From positions 1 to 56,674 of the forward strand of contig JAURMQ010000115.1 of assembly GCA_030830625.1 (NCBI GenBank): a stretch of 56,674 nt of DNA, read 5' to 3'. The notes beneath the pieces are model-generated. The model made no database searches. It worked only from the letters and a program-made list of their open reading frames with translations, and was not told where the DNA came from. A program made the position numbers and the translations under genes. This stretch comes from Flavobacteriaceae bacterium. Lineage in GTDB: Bacteria; Bacteroidota; Bacteroidia; Flavobacteriales; Flavobacteriaceae. Shown here one piece after another: positions 1-8,033 of this stretch; positions within the stretch are counted from its first letter, which is position 1, and every line of letters starts with the position of its first letter.

Positions 1-23
1 AGCATTATTGTTTTCTTTTCCAT
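1..23 (-). CDS. possible start of a gene running off the left edge
   Basis: Reading leftward from an ATG at 21-23, the minus strand encodes MEKKTIM before the window ends. The ATG lies only 6 bases after the stop of the SulP gene, so this could be the next gene of the same operon. Seven residues are too few to assign a family. In Bacteroidota, SulP genes are often followed by a carbonic anhydrase, but nothing visible here shows that. Confidence 0.35.
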
Positions 24-29
24 ATTGTT

Positions 30-1898
30 TTATTTAAATTGATGGTTGGCCTTAATTAAGGCAAAACATTCTTTATAATTTTCAAAAATATTTTCTCTTG
101 GGATCAGTTTGGGAACCATTTCTACTCGTTCCATCATATATCTGGGCTGCTTCTGAAGATCTATGAGATAGATGGTCTTCCCTTGATCACTTAGCTCCAC
201 AAGGATTTCCTCCAATGCATAAAGCCCCGACTGATCTATATAATTCATCGTCTCTAACCTAAATACAACTACCTTGGCAGAGCTTGGGATTTTTTTTGCC
301 AGTTTTTGAAATCCATCGGCCGATCCAAAAAATAAGGGGCCAATGATTTCTTTGATTACGATATCTGCAATTCCATCCCCATCCGCATCAACAACCTCTT
401 CTTCCTCCATAGATGAATCTGAAGGGAGCGCCTTTAACTTTGAGAGCTCGGCGGTCGAATCTCCAATTTTTTTCATAAACATCAAAGAAGCAATCACTAA
501 GCCAATTCCAACGGCATAAACCAAATTCCAAAAAGTGGCCAATAACATGACTGTAAGCATCACTATAACCTCTGAACTCATTCCTAATTTCCCCCATTTA
601 ACATCTTTGGGAAGACTGGGAATGGCTTTAAGACCACGATAATCCATAACACTGATGCCTACAGTAACTAAAATTCCAGCCAATACCGCTGCAGGTATCG
701 CAGAAGCCACAGAACTGAAAATGAGCAGAATGAGAAGCAGCACCATACTGGATATCATACCCGAAAGACGAGTTACCCCTCCAGAATTGATATTAACAAC
801 GGTTCTGATGGTGGCTCCTGCTCCAGGAAGTCCTCCAAATATAGCTGAAATTGTATTTCCAATCCCTTGACCAATGAGCTCTTTGTTGGGTAAATGACGG
901 GTCTTGGTCATGTTGTCTGCCACTACACTGGTCAATAATGAGTCAATGGCTCCCAACATGGCCAATGTCAATGAAGTCAGAATGTAAGGAGTCAATTCTA
1001 AAAGACTGATTTCTGTAAATATCCCCCATTGTGGGACAGGAAATCCACTAGGTATGGCAGTGATGGGTCGGTAACTGGGCACAAAAAAAACGGCAACTCC
1101 CGACATGACCACCAGAGCCACCAACGTACTGGGAATGGTGGTCGTAATCCTCTTAAAACCATAAATGATAAATATGGTTCCCAAGGCGAGTAACATTTCG
1201 ATCCAATTAATTTTTCCCAACGCTATGGGCAATACTTTTATTGAACCCATTACCCCCGAAGCATATTTGGACGCCAAAACTGCAGCTTCTTGATGAATTT
1301 CGCCTTCCGTAATCTGTCCTCCTCTACTCACAGTTTCTGAAAAATCTTCTAAAACAAGTAAGCCCTCTTCGGCCTCCTCTTCAAGAATTTTACTGAGTAA
1401 AACTGCCTCAGCGTCGGGCTTAAAGGAATCCACCAAAGTGATGTCTTCTTTAGGATAATAACCCAATACGGGAAGGGTTTGGGTGGTCAATATGATCAGA
1501 CCGATTGCTGTCATGAATCCAGAAACAACGGGATAAGGAATATAGCGTATGTATTTGCCCAATCCCATAAAACCCAATCCTACTTGCATCAAACCGGAAA
1601 GCATAAATACGGCTAAAATAATGGGTAATGCTTTTCCAACATCTCCATCATTAGAAGCAATTAAACTGGCAATGACCAACATGCTGAGTGCTGTCATGGG
1701 AGCCGTAGGCCCTGAAATTTGCGTATTGGTCCCTCCCAATAAAGCCGCAAAAAAACTTAAAAAGATCGCGCCGTATAAACCCGCTGTGGGACCTAAACCC
1801 GAGGATACTCCAAAGGCAAGTGCTAAAGGTAAGGCAATGATTCCTGCCGTTATACCCCCAAAAAGATCTCCCTTAAAATGTGAAAACAATTTATTCAT
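30..1898 (-). CDS. SulP-family inorganic anion transporter with STAS domain
   Basis: This is an inner-membrane anion transporter of the SulP/SLC26 family; substrates in the family include sulfate and bicarbonate, and the substrate here cannot be told from sequence. The N-terminal 480 or so residues are strongly hydrophobic, beginning with a motif of the type GGITAGIIALPLALAFG. A hydrophilic, acidic segment at about residues 147-232 interrupts the membrane part. The C-terminal STAS domain spans about 510-615, with the typical strand FRLETMNYIDQSGLYAL. Just before STAS, residues 504-512 read DADGDGIAD, a calcium-loop-like motif. At 622 residues it is longer than many bacterial SulP proteins because of the insert. 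ATG start. A further gene may follow 6 bases downstream. The family call is firm. Confidence 0.95.
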   Translation of the reverse strand: MNKLFSHFKGDLFGGITAGIIALPLALAFGVSSGLGPTAGLYGAIFLSFFAALLGGTNTQISGPTAPMTALSMLVIASLIASNDGDVGKALPIILAVFMLSGLMQVGLGFMGLGKYIRYIPYPVVSGFMTAIGLIILTTQTLPVLGYYPKEDITLVDSFKPDAEAVLLSKILEEEAEEGLLVLEDFSETVSRGGQITEGEIHQEAAVLASKYASGVMGSIKVLPIALGKINWIEMLLALGTIFIIYGFKRITTTIPSTLVALVVMSGVAVFFVPSYRPITAIPSGFPVPQWGIFTEISLLELTPYILTSLTLAMLGAIDSLLTSVVADNMTKTRHLPNKELIGQGIGNTISAIFGGLPGAGATIRTVVNINSGGVTRLSGMISSMVLLLILLIFSSVASAIPAAVLAGILVTVGISVMDYRGLKAIPSLPKDVKWGKLGMSSEVIVMLTVMLLATFWNLVYAVGIGLVIASLMFMKKIGDSTAELSKLKALPSDSSMEEEEVVDADGDGIADIVIKEIIGPLFFGSADGFQKLAKKIPSSAKVVVFRLETMNYIDQSGLYALEEILVELSDQGKTIYLIDLQKQPRYMMERVEMVPKLIPRENIFENYKECFALIKANHQFK

Positions 1899-1960
1899 TG
1901 ATTTAATTTTTTGTAAATTAGAAAAGTGAGGATAACGAAAACTACCCCTGAAACCAAAGT

Positions 1961-2287
1961 CTAAGATAGGAGGAATAGCTCGGGGGGAGGAAAATCTTTG
2001 TGGTTCAGTTCCTCGGATAGGTTTTGAAGTAAATAATTAAAACTATTTAACTCAACTGAATAACCGATAACGTGAAAAAACCCTTCAAGAATCTTGGTTT
2101 CTTCTTCGTTATCAAATGAGTTTTTATCTTCTTTATTATTTTGATCAACATCACCGTTAGTGTATGCAATTTTATCTTCATTTACCAAAAAATCGGTCAA
2201 CAAGAATGTATTGGAAAGTTGACTCAATATCAAAATCACAAAAATATATTTTGTGACTGAAATCTTAATATTGAAACGATTATACAT
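1961..2287 (-). CDS. small exported or membrane-anchored protein of unknown function
   Basis: I do not recognise a family. The chosen start (MYNRFNIKISVTKYIF) gives 108 residues: one N-terminal hydrophobic segment of about 20 residues, a very acidic Asn/Asp/Glu-rich middle, a hydrophobic patch near IGYSVELNSFNYLL, and a proline end (HKDFPPPELFLLS). Small proteins with an N-terminal membrane segment and a FPPPE-like tail are common in Bacteroidota, but their role is unknown to me. The reading frame extends upstream to a TTG at 2311, but the -7 box at 2309-2316 overlaps that codon, so the ATG at 2287 is preferred. It lies upstream of the SulP gene on the same strand with about 60 bases between, so cotranscription is possible. 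Confidence 0.65.
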   Translation of the reverse strand: MYNRFNIKISVTKYIFVILILSQLSNTFLLTDFLVNEDKIAYTNGDVDQNNKEDKNSFDNEEETKILEGFFHVIGYSVELNSFNYLLQNLSEELNHKDFPPPELFLLS

Positions 2288-2308
2288 CTGACCAAAAATA
2301 ACCATAAA

Positions 2309-2336
2309 CAAAAATATAAAAAAACGATTGACTCAA
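2309..2336 (-). promoter_or_regulatory. Bacteroidota-type promoter for the small exported protein gene
   Basis: Read on the minus strand, TTG (2336-2334) is followed after 17 bases by TATTTTTG (2316-2309). This fits the Bacteroidota primary-sigma consensus TTG / TAnnTTTG. Transcription would begin around 2300, just before the ATG at 2287. Pattern match only. Confidence 0.5.
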
Positions 2337-2448
2337 GCTAAAATATAACCCAATAATGATTTCCTGGTTCTTGGATCAAAAGGAGAGTTTTTTAGATCGA
2401 ATTCCCGATCCATAAAATCTTTTTATTAATTTACCATCCCTCTAAACT

Positions 2449-2697
2449 CTAAAAGCAGTACTCATCCCCAATCTCATAATCATCATAAATAGCTTTGGAT
2501 ACTTTTCCAGAAACATATTCGGTATTGAACCCTCCCCCACTTATAGAATTTGATTGAGGGGTGGCATAAAAATTGGGTCGAAAATAAAAGTAGTAGCTGC
2601 CGCGGATTTCTTCCTTATTCTGGATAAGCTCACACTCCTTTTCTTTATGGCAAGAGAGGCAAAAGAAAAGGATCATTAAAGATGGAAATATTTTCAT
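2449..2697 (-). CDS. small lipoprotein of unknown function
   Basis: This 82-residue protein starts MKIFPSLMILFFCLSC, a lipoprotein signal peptide with the acylated Cys at residue 16. The mature part is charged at first (HKEKECELIQNKEE), then aromatic (YYFYFRPNFYATP) and glycine-rich (SISGGGFNTEY), and contains two further cysteines. No known domain is recognised. The frame is open upstream to residue -6 (MSICWP), but the ATG at 2697 gives the proper signal peptide. It stands alone on the minus strand, divergent from uxaB. Confidence 0.6.
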   Translation of the reverse strand: MKIFPSLMILFFCLSCHKEKECELIQNKEEIRGSYYFYFRPNFYATPQSNSISGGGFNTEYVSGKVSKAIYDDYEIGDEYCF

Positions 2698-2760
2698 AGG
2701 CCAACAAATACTCAAACCGAAAATACAATGGATTGATAAAAGTCATTATTTTTACAAAAA

Positions 2761-2784
2761 TAGTGAATTTGCTCAAGCTCACTA
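2761..2784. promoter_or_regulatory. candidate operator: spaced 24-bp dyad upstream of uxaB
   Basis: The 24 bases have the symmetric form TAGTGA-NN-TTG-NN-CAA-NN-TCACTA: 6-bp outer arms and 3-bp inner arms, all perfect. The dyad ends 25 bases before the uxaB ATG, no T-run follows, and it covers a weak -7-like TGAATTTG. This suits binding by a dimeric repressor of the hexuronate genes. No regulator gene is in the window, so the factor is unknown. Confidence 0.45.
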
Positions 2785-2809
2785 TATCCCGATAAATAAT
2801 TGAAATCAC

Positions 2810-4228
2810 ATGAAAAGTAATCCCAAAGACAGTATTCAATTCGGAGAGGGTAATTTCTTGAGGGCTTTTGTAGAATATTGCATACAAATCCTCAACGAAA
2901 AAACAACTTTTTCAGGCCAAGTAAACCTCATTCAACCCCTTCCGGATGGAATGATTGAAGTATTGAATCGACAAAAAGGAAAATACCATCTTTTCTTGGA
3001 GGGAATCATGGGAGGAGAAACCATTCGAGAAATCCAACCGATTGATTGTATTGACCAAATGGTAAACCCTTATCAGGATTTTGATACATTTTTGAAACTC
3101 TCAGAAAATGAAAATTTAACTTTTGTTTTTTCCAATACCACCGAAGCTGGAATTACGCTCGACACTCATGATCTTTTTACCAATACTCCTCCAAAATCTT
3201 TCCCTGGCAAATTGACAAGCTTATTGTATCACAGGTACAAAACATTCAAGGGAGACCCTTCAAAGGTACTGCACATCATTCCCTGTGAGCTGATCGATAA
3301 AAACGGAAGTAAGCTCAAAAATATTGTACTGGAGCTTTGCGACCTCTGGCAACTTGAGGAAGGTTTCAAATCATGGATTGAAAAAAACCACTTCTACAAT
3401 ACGTTAGTCGATAGAATTGTTCCTGGATTTCCAAAAAAAGACCTTGATTTTTATGAAAAAAATCTGACCTTCGATGATCAATTAATGGTTACTTGTGAAC
3501 CCTTTTTTCTATGGGTTATTGAAGGGAATCCTATGCTTTTAGAGCTCTTTCCAGTAGATCAATTGGAAAACATTAGTGTAAAAATTGTTCCCGATTTGGG
3601 GATATACAGAACCCGTAAAGTAAGAATACTCAACGGCTGTCATACCGCATTAGTTCCAGTAGGGTTACTCAACGGTACCCTAACGGTATCGGAAAGTTTG
3701 GAGGACGATTTTCTAAAAATGTTCCTTTCTCAAACGCTATTTGAAGAAATCATTCCGAGCATAGACTTTGATAAAAAAGAATTGGAAGCCTATGCTGGGT
3801 CTGTATTAGAACGTTTTTCAAATCCTTTCATCGTTCATCAATTGGAGTCCATTGCTTTAAACTCTATTTCGAAGTTCAAAGTCAGGGTCCTGCCCAGTTT
3901 ATTATCTTATTACCAAAAAGAAGGAAAGATCCCCAAAAACCTCACCTTTGCCATGGCTGCACTCATTTACTTCTACGGAAAAGAAGTTTCCCAACATCCC
4001 CATCCACTGAATGATGATCCCCAAAACCTCTCTTTTTTCCAAAAAGTTTGGAAAGACAATGAAGTGGAGCAAGTGGCAGAAAAAACCCTATCCAATTCTT
4101 CCCTTTGGGACCAAAACCTGAACGAAACACTCCCCCTAAAAGGCCCGCTGAGCGCAGCGCTCAGCGCCATTTCCACCCACGACAAAATCAGTGATGCTTT
4201 TCAGGCTTTTCTAATCCATCAATCATGA
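2810..4228 (+). CDS. uxaB: tagaturonate reductase (altronate oxidoreductase)
   Basis: The product is predicted to reduce tagaturonate to altronate with NADH, in the cytoplasmic galacturonate branch of hexuronate breakdown. It belongs to the polyol-specific long-chain dehydrogenase family. The N-terminus carries the nucleotide-binding segment IQFGEGNFLRAF (residues 9-20), SNTTEAGI occurs near residue 110, and the K-x4-N-x2-H catalytic signature is seen in RKVRILNGCHTAL near residue 270. At 472 residues it has the usual length. The stop overlaps the uxaA start by 4 bases, so the two are cotranscribed and probably translationally coupled. A GC-rich 9-bp-arm hairpin lies within its last 85 bases. 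A mannitol or fructuronate dehydrogenase of the same family is a less likely alternative because of the adjacent uxaA. Confidence 0.9.
   Translation: MKSNPKDSIQFGEGNFLRAFVEYCIQILNEKTTFSGQVNLIQPLPDGMIEVLNRQKGKYHLFLEGIMGGETIREIQPIDCIDQMVNPYQDFDTFLKLSENENLTFVFSNTTEAGITLDTHDLFTNTPPKSFPGKLTSLLYHRYKTFKGDPSKVLHIIPCELIDKNGSKLKNIVLELCDLWQLEEGFKSWIEKNHFYNTLVDRIVPGFPKKDLDFYEKNLTFDDQLMVTCEPFFLWVIEGNPMLLELFPVDQLENISVKIVPDLGIYRTRKVRILNGCHTALVPVGLLNGTLTVSESLEDDFLKMFLSQTLFEEIIPSIDFDKKELEAYAGSVLERFSNPFIVHQLESIALNSISKFKVRVLPSLLSYYQKEGKIPKNLTFAMAALIYFYGKEVSQHPHPLNDDPQNLSFFQKVWKDNEVEQVAEKTLSNSSLWDQNLNETLPLKGPLSAALSAISTHDKISDAFQAFLIHQS
4146..4166. repeat. GC-rich perfect inverted repeat inside the uxaB 3' end
   Basis: CGCTGAGCG - CAG - CGCTCAGCG gives 9-bp perfect arms around a 3-base loop. 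It is in frame within uxaB (residues GPLSAALSA) and far richer in G+C than its surroundings. There is no T-run. It could be an mRNA hairpin about 60 bases before the uxaB/uxaA junction, or chance. Confidence 0.7.
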
Positions 4229-5826
4229 GAAAAGTTATAAAAATTCACCCCGAAGACAATCTTGTTGTAGCCCTTGAAAATTTAAAAAAAGGGGAAATAA
4301 TTGACCTGGAGCAAGCGCAAATATCCTTGAGAGAAGACATCCAACAAAAACACAAATTTGCGCTTCAAGAAATTAAAAAAGGGGATTCTTTACTCATGTA
4401 TGGCGTAAAGGTCGGTGTTGCCAATCAAAACATTTCCAAAGGCTCGGCGGTTTCCACAGAAAACATGGACAATGCTTTCAACGATAATATTGTTTTTAAA
4501 AACACAGGAAAATCAACTCCTCTCCGGAAACCCAAAACAAAAAAACACTTTATGGGCTACCCCCGTAAAGACGGTTCGGTAGGCACTCAAAATATTTGGC
4601 TCTTTTTTCCTTTAGTATTTTGTGAAAACAGAAATATAGAGCTGCTCAAAACCGTATTCGAAAGAGAGTTCTATCCCGATCAATTATCAGAACATCAGCA
4701 TTTCCTTAGATCCCTTATGCAAGGAGAGCAAGAAGTTATGGATACCTATCAGCCTGTCAATCCATTTCCCAATGTAGAGGTTAGATTTATCACCCACCAT
4801 TCTGGTTGCGGAGGGACAAGAGCCGATTCTACCCTGTTGGGTAAACTTCTCGCAGGCTATGTCAATAACCCCAATGTAGCTGGGGCAACTGTTTTGAGCT
4901 TGGGTTGTCAAAATTTACAAGTAGATGTATTTCTGAACGAACTCCATAAAATCAATAAAGACTTTGAAAAACCCTTGCTGATATTCGACCAACAAAAAGT
5001 AGGGAATGGTGAGAATTTAATTCAAAACATAATCAAAGACTCTTTGATCGAAATTCAAAAGGCCAATCAAATTCAAAGAGAAAAAACTCCTCTTTCCAAA
5101 CTCACTATTGGTTTAGAATGTGGAGGTTCGGATGGCTTTTCGGGTATTTCTGCCAACCCCACTTTAGGGGCTTCAATCGACCAATTGGTGTCCCATGGAG
5201 GGAGTGCCCTACTTTCGGAATTTCCTGAGCTCAGAGGGGTAGAGCAAGAGCTTGTGGACCGATGTGTAGATGTGGATACTGCCAAAAAATTCATCTCCCT
5301 TATGAAAGCCTATGAAAATAAAGTCATTGCTTCTGGAACCGATTTTAGCACCAATCCTTCTCCAGGCAACATCAAAGACGGTCTGATTACCGATGCCATG
5401 AAATCTGCTGGGGCAGCCAAAAAAGGAGGCAGTTCTGCCATAGTCGATGTTCTCGACTATGGAGAATATATAAAAACCCCTGGTTTAAATTTATTGTGTA
5501 CCCCCGGTAACGATGTGGAAAGTACCACCGCCATGGCAGGATCAGGGGCCAACCTTATCATTTTTACCACTGGTTTGGGGACTCCTACGGGCAATCCCGT
5601 TGCTCCCGTAATAAAAGTTTCTTCCAATACCACAGTCTTTAACAAAATGAAAGACATCATCGACTTTAATACAGGCTCCATCATCGAAGGCACCCAATCA
5701 TTGGAAGAATTATCCGATGAAATGTTAAATTTTATCATCAAAGTTGCAAGTGGAGAAATAACAACCAAAGCCTTAATAAACAGGCAGTTTGACTTCCTTC
5801 CATGGAAGCGCGATATTTCTCTTTAA
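4225..5826 (+). CDS. uxaA: altronate dehydratase
   Basis: The enzyme removes water from D-altronate to give 2-keto-3-deoxygluconate, the step after UxaB. Residues 1-90 form a SAF-type N-terminal domain with two VA..L/G-x-SV-like repeats. The C-terminal catalytic region starts at YPRKDGSVGTQN and carries the cysteine-containing segments HHSGCGGTRAD and LSLGCQNLQ expected for the iron-binding UxaA core, followed by GLECGGSDGFSG and GSGANLIIFTTG. At 533 residues it is the full single-chain form with both domains. It overlaps uxaB by 4 bases. The rest of the pathway (UxaC, KDG kinase, aldolase) is not in the window. Confidence 0.93.
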   Translation: MRKVIKIHPEDNLVVALENLKKGEIIDLEQAQISLREDIQQKHKFALQEIKKGDSLLMYGVKVGVANQNISKGSAVSTENMDNAFNDNIVFKNTGKSTPLRKPKTKKHFMGYPRKDGSVGTQNIWLFFPLVFCENRNIELLKTVFEREFYPDQLSEHQHFLRSLMQGEQEVMDTYQPVNPFPNVEVRFITHHSGCGGTRADSTLLGKLLAGYVNNPNVAGATVLSLGCQNLQVDVFLNELHKINKDFEKPLLIFDQQKVGNGENLIQNIIKDSLIEIQKANQIQREKTPLSKLTIGLECGGSDGFSGISANPTLGASIDQLVSHGGSALLSEFPELRGVEQELVDRCVDVDTAKKFISLMKAYENKVIASGTDFSTNPSPGNIKDGLITDAMKSAGAAKKGGSSAIVDVLDYGEYIKTPGLNLLCTPGNDVESTTAMAGSGANLIIFTTGLGTPTGNPVAPVIKVSSNTTVFNKMKDIIDFNTGSIIEGTQSLEELSDEMLNFIIKVASGEITTKALINRQFDFLPWKRDISL

Positions 5827-5853
5827 TGCCAAAAAATCATGCACATTGTGATA

Positions 5854-5876
5854 AATCAAAAAACTTGATTATTTTT
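5854..5876 (+). terminator. weak terminator-like hairpin after uxaA
   Basis: AATCAA (5854-5859) pairs with TTGATT (5865-5870) over a 5-base loop and is followed by ATTTTTAT. The stem is short and AT-only apart from one G-C pair, so it may be only a pause site. The next ATG is at 5897. Confidence 0.3.
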
Positions 5877-5896
5877 ATAAAATCAAAAACTGAATT

Positions 5897-7363
5897 ATGC
5901 ATAATAAACAATCCAAATCGCGCAGAAATTTCATCAAGAAAACAGGAATGATCGGAACTGGAGTATTCATTGTTCCGCGCAATGTTTTGGGTGGAGTGGG
6001 GTACACTGCCCCTAGTGATCAATTGGCATTAGCAGCCATTGGGTCTGGAGGAAAAGGAACTTCCGACATCAACAATGCATATCAAAACGGTAAGAATAGA
6101 ATTATTGCCCTTTGTGATGTTGACCCTGCTAGTGCGACCACCTCATACACCAAACACGCCGATGCGAACAAGTATATCGACTACAGAGAAATGCTGGACA
6201 AAGAAAAGGACATCGACGCCCTCACCATTTCTACTCCCGATCACAACCATGCCAAAATTGCTTACGATTGTATGAATAGAGGCATTCACGTTTATGTGCA
6301 AAAACCCTTAACCCATACCATTGCCGAGGCAAGGCTGTTGGCTCAAACCGCCGAAAAAAATAAAATCGTTACCCAAATGGGTAATCAAGGAGGATCCAGT
6401 ATAGGAGTCCCTAAAATCCAAGAGTGGATCGATCAAGGCAAAGTGGGAAAAGTTCACACCATTTACGCCTGGACCAACCGTCCCGTTTGGCCACAAGGAA
6501 TCAATCATCCAGGCCCAAATGCTGTCAAAAAACCCGACTCTCTCAACTGGGATTTATGGTTGGGAACGGCCAAGTCCAAACCTTATTCTCCCGGCTTACA
6601 CCCCTTTGACTGGAGAGGTTTTTGGGAATATGGAACGGGTGCATTAGGTGACATAGGATGTCATACCCTTGATGCTCCCTACAAAACCTTAAAATTGGGG
6701 TACCCGAGCAGTGTGGAATGCACCGCTACCAATGTATTCAAGAAAATGTGGACTCCAGAGTACACCCCAGAAGGGTGTCCCATCTCTTCGATGGTAACCT
6801 TAGAATACAAAAATTCTCCCCACAACAAAGATGGAATTAAACTCATCTGGATGGACGGAGGACTTACACCTACCATTCCTGAAGAAATTCAAGAAGAATT
6901 TATTATGGATTTTGACATTGGGAATTCAAGTGGTATTATGATGTTGGGAAGCAAAGGGGTAATTACCTCAGAAATTTATGCCAATAATCCTACCCTATAC
7001 ATTAAAGGGGAAGACCCAATCGTATATGATACCAGTAACCAACCTAATGTAAATGACGTTCATGCATCTACTTGGACCGAAGCGTGTAAGGCAGGATTCA
7101 ACAGTACCGAACACAAAAATTTAACCTCTTCCTTTGACTATTCTGGACCTTTTACGGAAACCGTAATCATGGGGAATTTGGCCTTGAGAAGTCGTGACCT
7201 CCGAAAAAGTATTGGAACCCGACCGAATGGAAGAGAAATCATGAATTACTTCGGTAGGAAAAAACTCCTTTGGGATGGCGAAAACATGAGAATCAAAAAC
7301 TTGGAAGAAGCCAATGCCTTTGTCAGTAAAGAATACCGCCAAGGCTGGGAACTACCTATTTAA
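5897..7363 (+). CDS. Gfo/Idh/MocA-family oxidoreductase with Tat-type signal
   Basis: This is a predicted NAD(P)-dependent sugar oxidoreductase or hydrolase-like member of the Gfo/Idh/MocA family. The N-terminus has a twin-arginine signal (SKSRRNFIKKTGMIG, residues 7-21) followed by a hydrophobic stretch, so it is exported, as for the Tat-secreted branch of this family in Bacteroidota. The Rossmann part has LAAIGSGGKG near residue 45, and the family's EKP motif appears as VQKPLTHT near 135. A C-terminal alpha/beta domain follows. At 488 residues it is typical for the exported group. It lies 70 bases behind uxaA and may act on the same plant or algal sugars, but its substrate is not visible in the sequence. 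Confidence 0.88.
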   Translation: MHNKQSKSRRNFIKKTGMIGTGVFIVPRNVLGGVGYTAPSDQLALAAIGSGGKGTSDINNAYQNGKNRIIALCDVDPASATTSYTKHADANKYIDYREMLDKEKDIDALTISTPDHNHAKIAYDCMNRGIHVYVQKPLTHTIAEARLLAQTAEKNKIVTQMGNQGGSSIGVPKIQEWIDQGKVGKVHTIYAWTNRPVWPQGINHPGPNAVKKPDSLNWDLWLGTAKSKPYSPGLHPFDWRGFWEYGTGALGDIGCHTLDAPYKTLKLGYPSSVECTATNVFKKMWTPEYTPEGCPISSMVTLEYKNSPHNKDGIKLIWMDGGLTPTIPEEIQEEFIMDFDIGNSSGIMMLGSKGVITSEIYANNPTLYIKGEDPIVYDTSNQPNVNDVHASTWTEACKAGFNSTEHKNLTSSFDYSGPFTETVIMGNLALRSRDLRKSIGTRPNGREIMNYFGRKKLLWDGENMRIKNLEEANAFVSKEYRQGWELPI

Positions 7364-7383
7364 AAGTTTCTTAGACTAACAAT

Positions 7384-7427
7384 AAAACAGGAATAGTGAT
7401 ATTTTCATTATTCCTGTTTTAATTTTT
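7384..7427 (+). terminator. strong rho-independent terminator
   Basis: AAAACAGGAATA (7384-7395) pairs perfectly with TATTCCTGTTTT (7409-7420). The inner bases GTGA/TCAT extend the stem to about 16 bp around a 5-base loop, and AATTTTT follows. It ends just 5 bases before the cupin ATG, so it should separate the two genes. Confidence 0.75.
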
Positions 7428-7431
7428 AAAA

Positions 7432-7923
7432 ATGGAGCAAAACAAAAAATTCTTTGAAATTAAAACCCACATCGAGTCCTTCGGATACGGTGTAATCGAT
7501 TACGATTTTGAACGTCCTTGGGGAGGATTCTTAGTGATTGATGAACGTCAAGCTCAGAAATTTGCCGACCAGTTTTTTGAGGGCATCACCATTGACAGCC
7601 TAAAAATAGGCGGAAAACTCAGTCCTAAAATTCTCATCGTCCACCCAGACTCTAGACTGTCGTGGCAGTACCATCACCGAAGAGCCGAAATATGGAGAGT
7701 CTATCAAGGAACTGTGGGGATCATCCGATCCAACGATGACAATCAAAAACCTTTGATAACCCTAAATGAAGGGGAACAAATTCGACTGAAACAAGGAGAA
7801 CGCCACCGGCTTGTTGGGCTTGAAAAACTGGCGCTGGTTGCCGAAATTTGGCAACATACCGATCGTGATAATCCCTCAGATGAAGAAGATATCATTCGGC
7901 TTCAAGACGACTTTGGACGCTGA
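7432..7923 (+). CDS. cupin protein, mannose-6-phosphate isomerase type II-like
   Basis: This 163-residue single-cupin protein resembles the C-terminal isomerase domain of bifunctional phosphomannose isomerases. The first part has ERPWGGFLVIDE near residue 27. The cupin metal motif is seen in SRLSWQYHHRRAEIWRVYQG, including paired His and a Glu, and the second cupin motif is GEQIRLKQGERHRLVG near residue 120. The role is probably sugar-phosphate isomerisation in the cytoplasm. Related proteins are sometimes named phosphoheptose isomerase, but I see no SIS domain to support that. No partner gene decides the substrate. It stands after a strong terminator, so it may have its own promoter. Confidence 0.75.
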   Translation: MEQNKKFFEIKTHIESFGYGVIDYDFERPWGGFLVIDERQAQKFADQFFEGITIDSLKIGGKLSPKILIVHPDSRLSWQYHHRRAEIWRVYQGTVGIIRSNDDNQKPLITLNEGEQIRLKQGERHRLVGLEKLALVAEIWQHTDRDNPSDEEDIIRLQDDFGR

Positions 7924-8033
7924 TCATACCGCCTATTTTAATCGTTTCACAAGGATATAAAATCGCATGGAAAATTTTCTTAATTTTAGGATAACGTATC
8001 TCATTTAAATTGAATCATAAAACCATTATCGAA

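Noticed and set aside
2395-2410. GATCG/CGATC hairpin near the end of the small lipoprotein gene
   Set aside because: Short stem, and the bases after it on the gene's strand are A-rich, not a T-run, so it is not a terminator for it.
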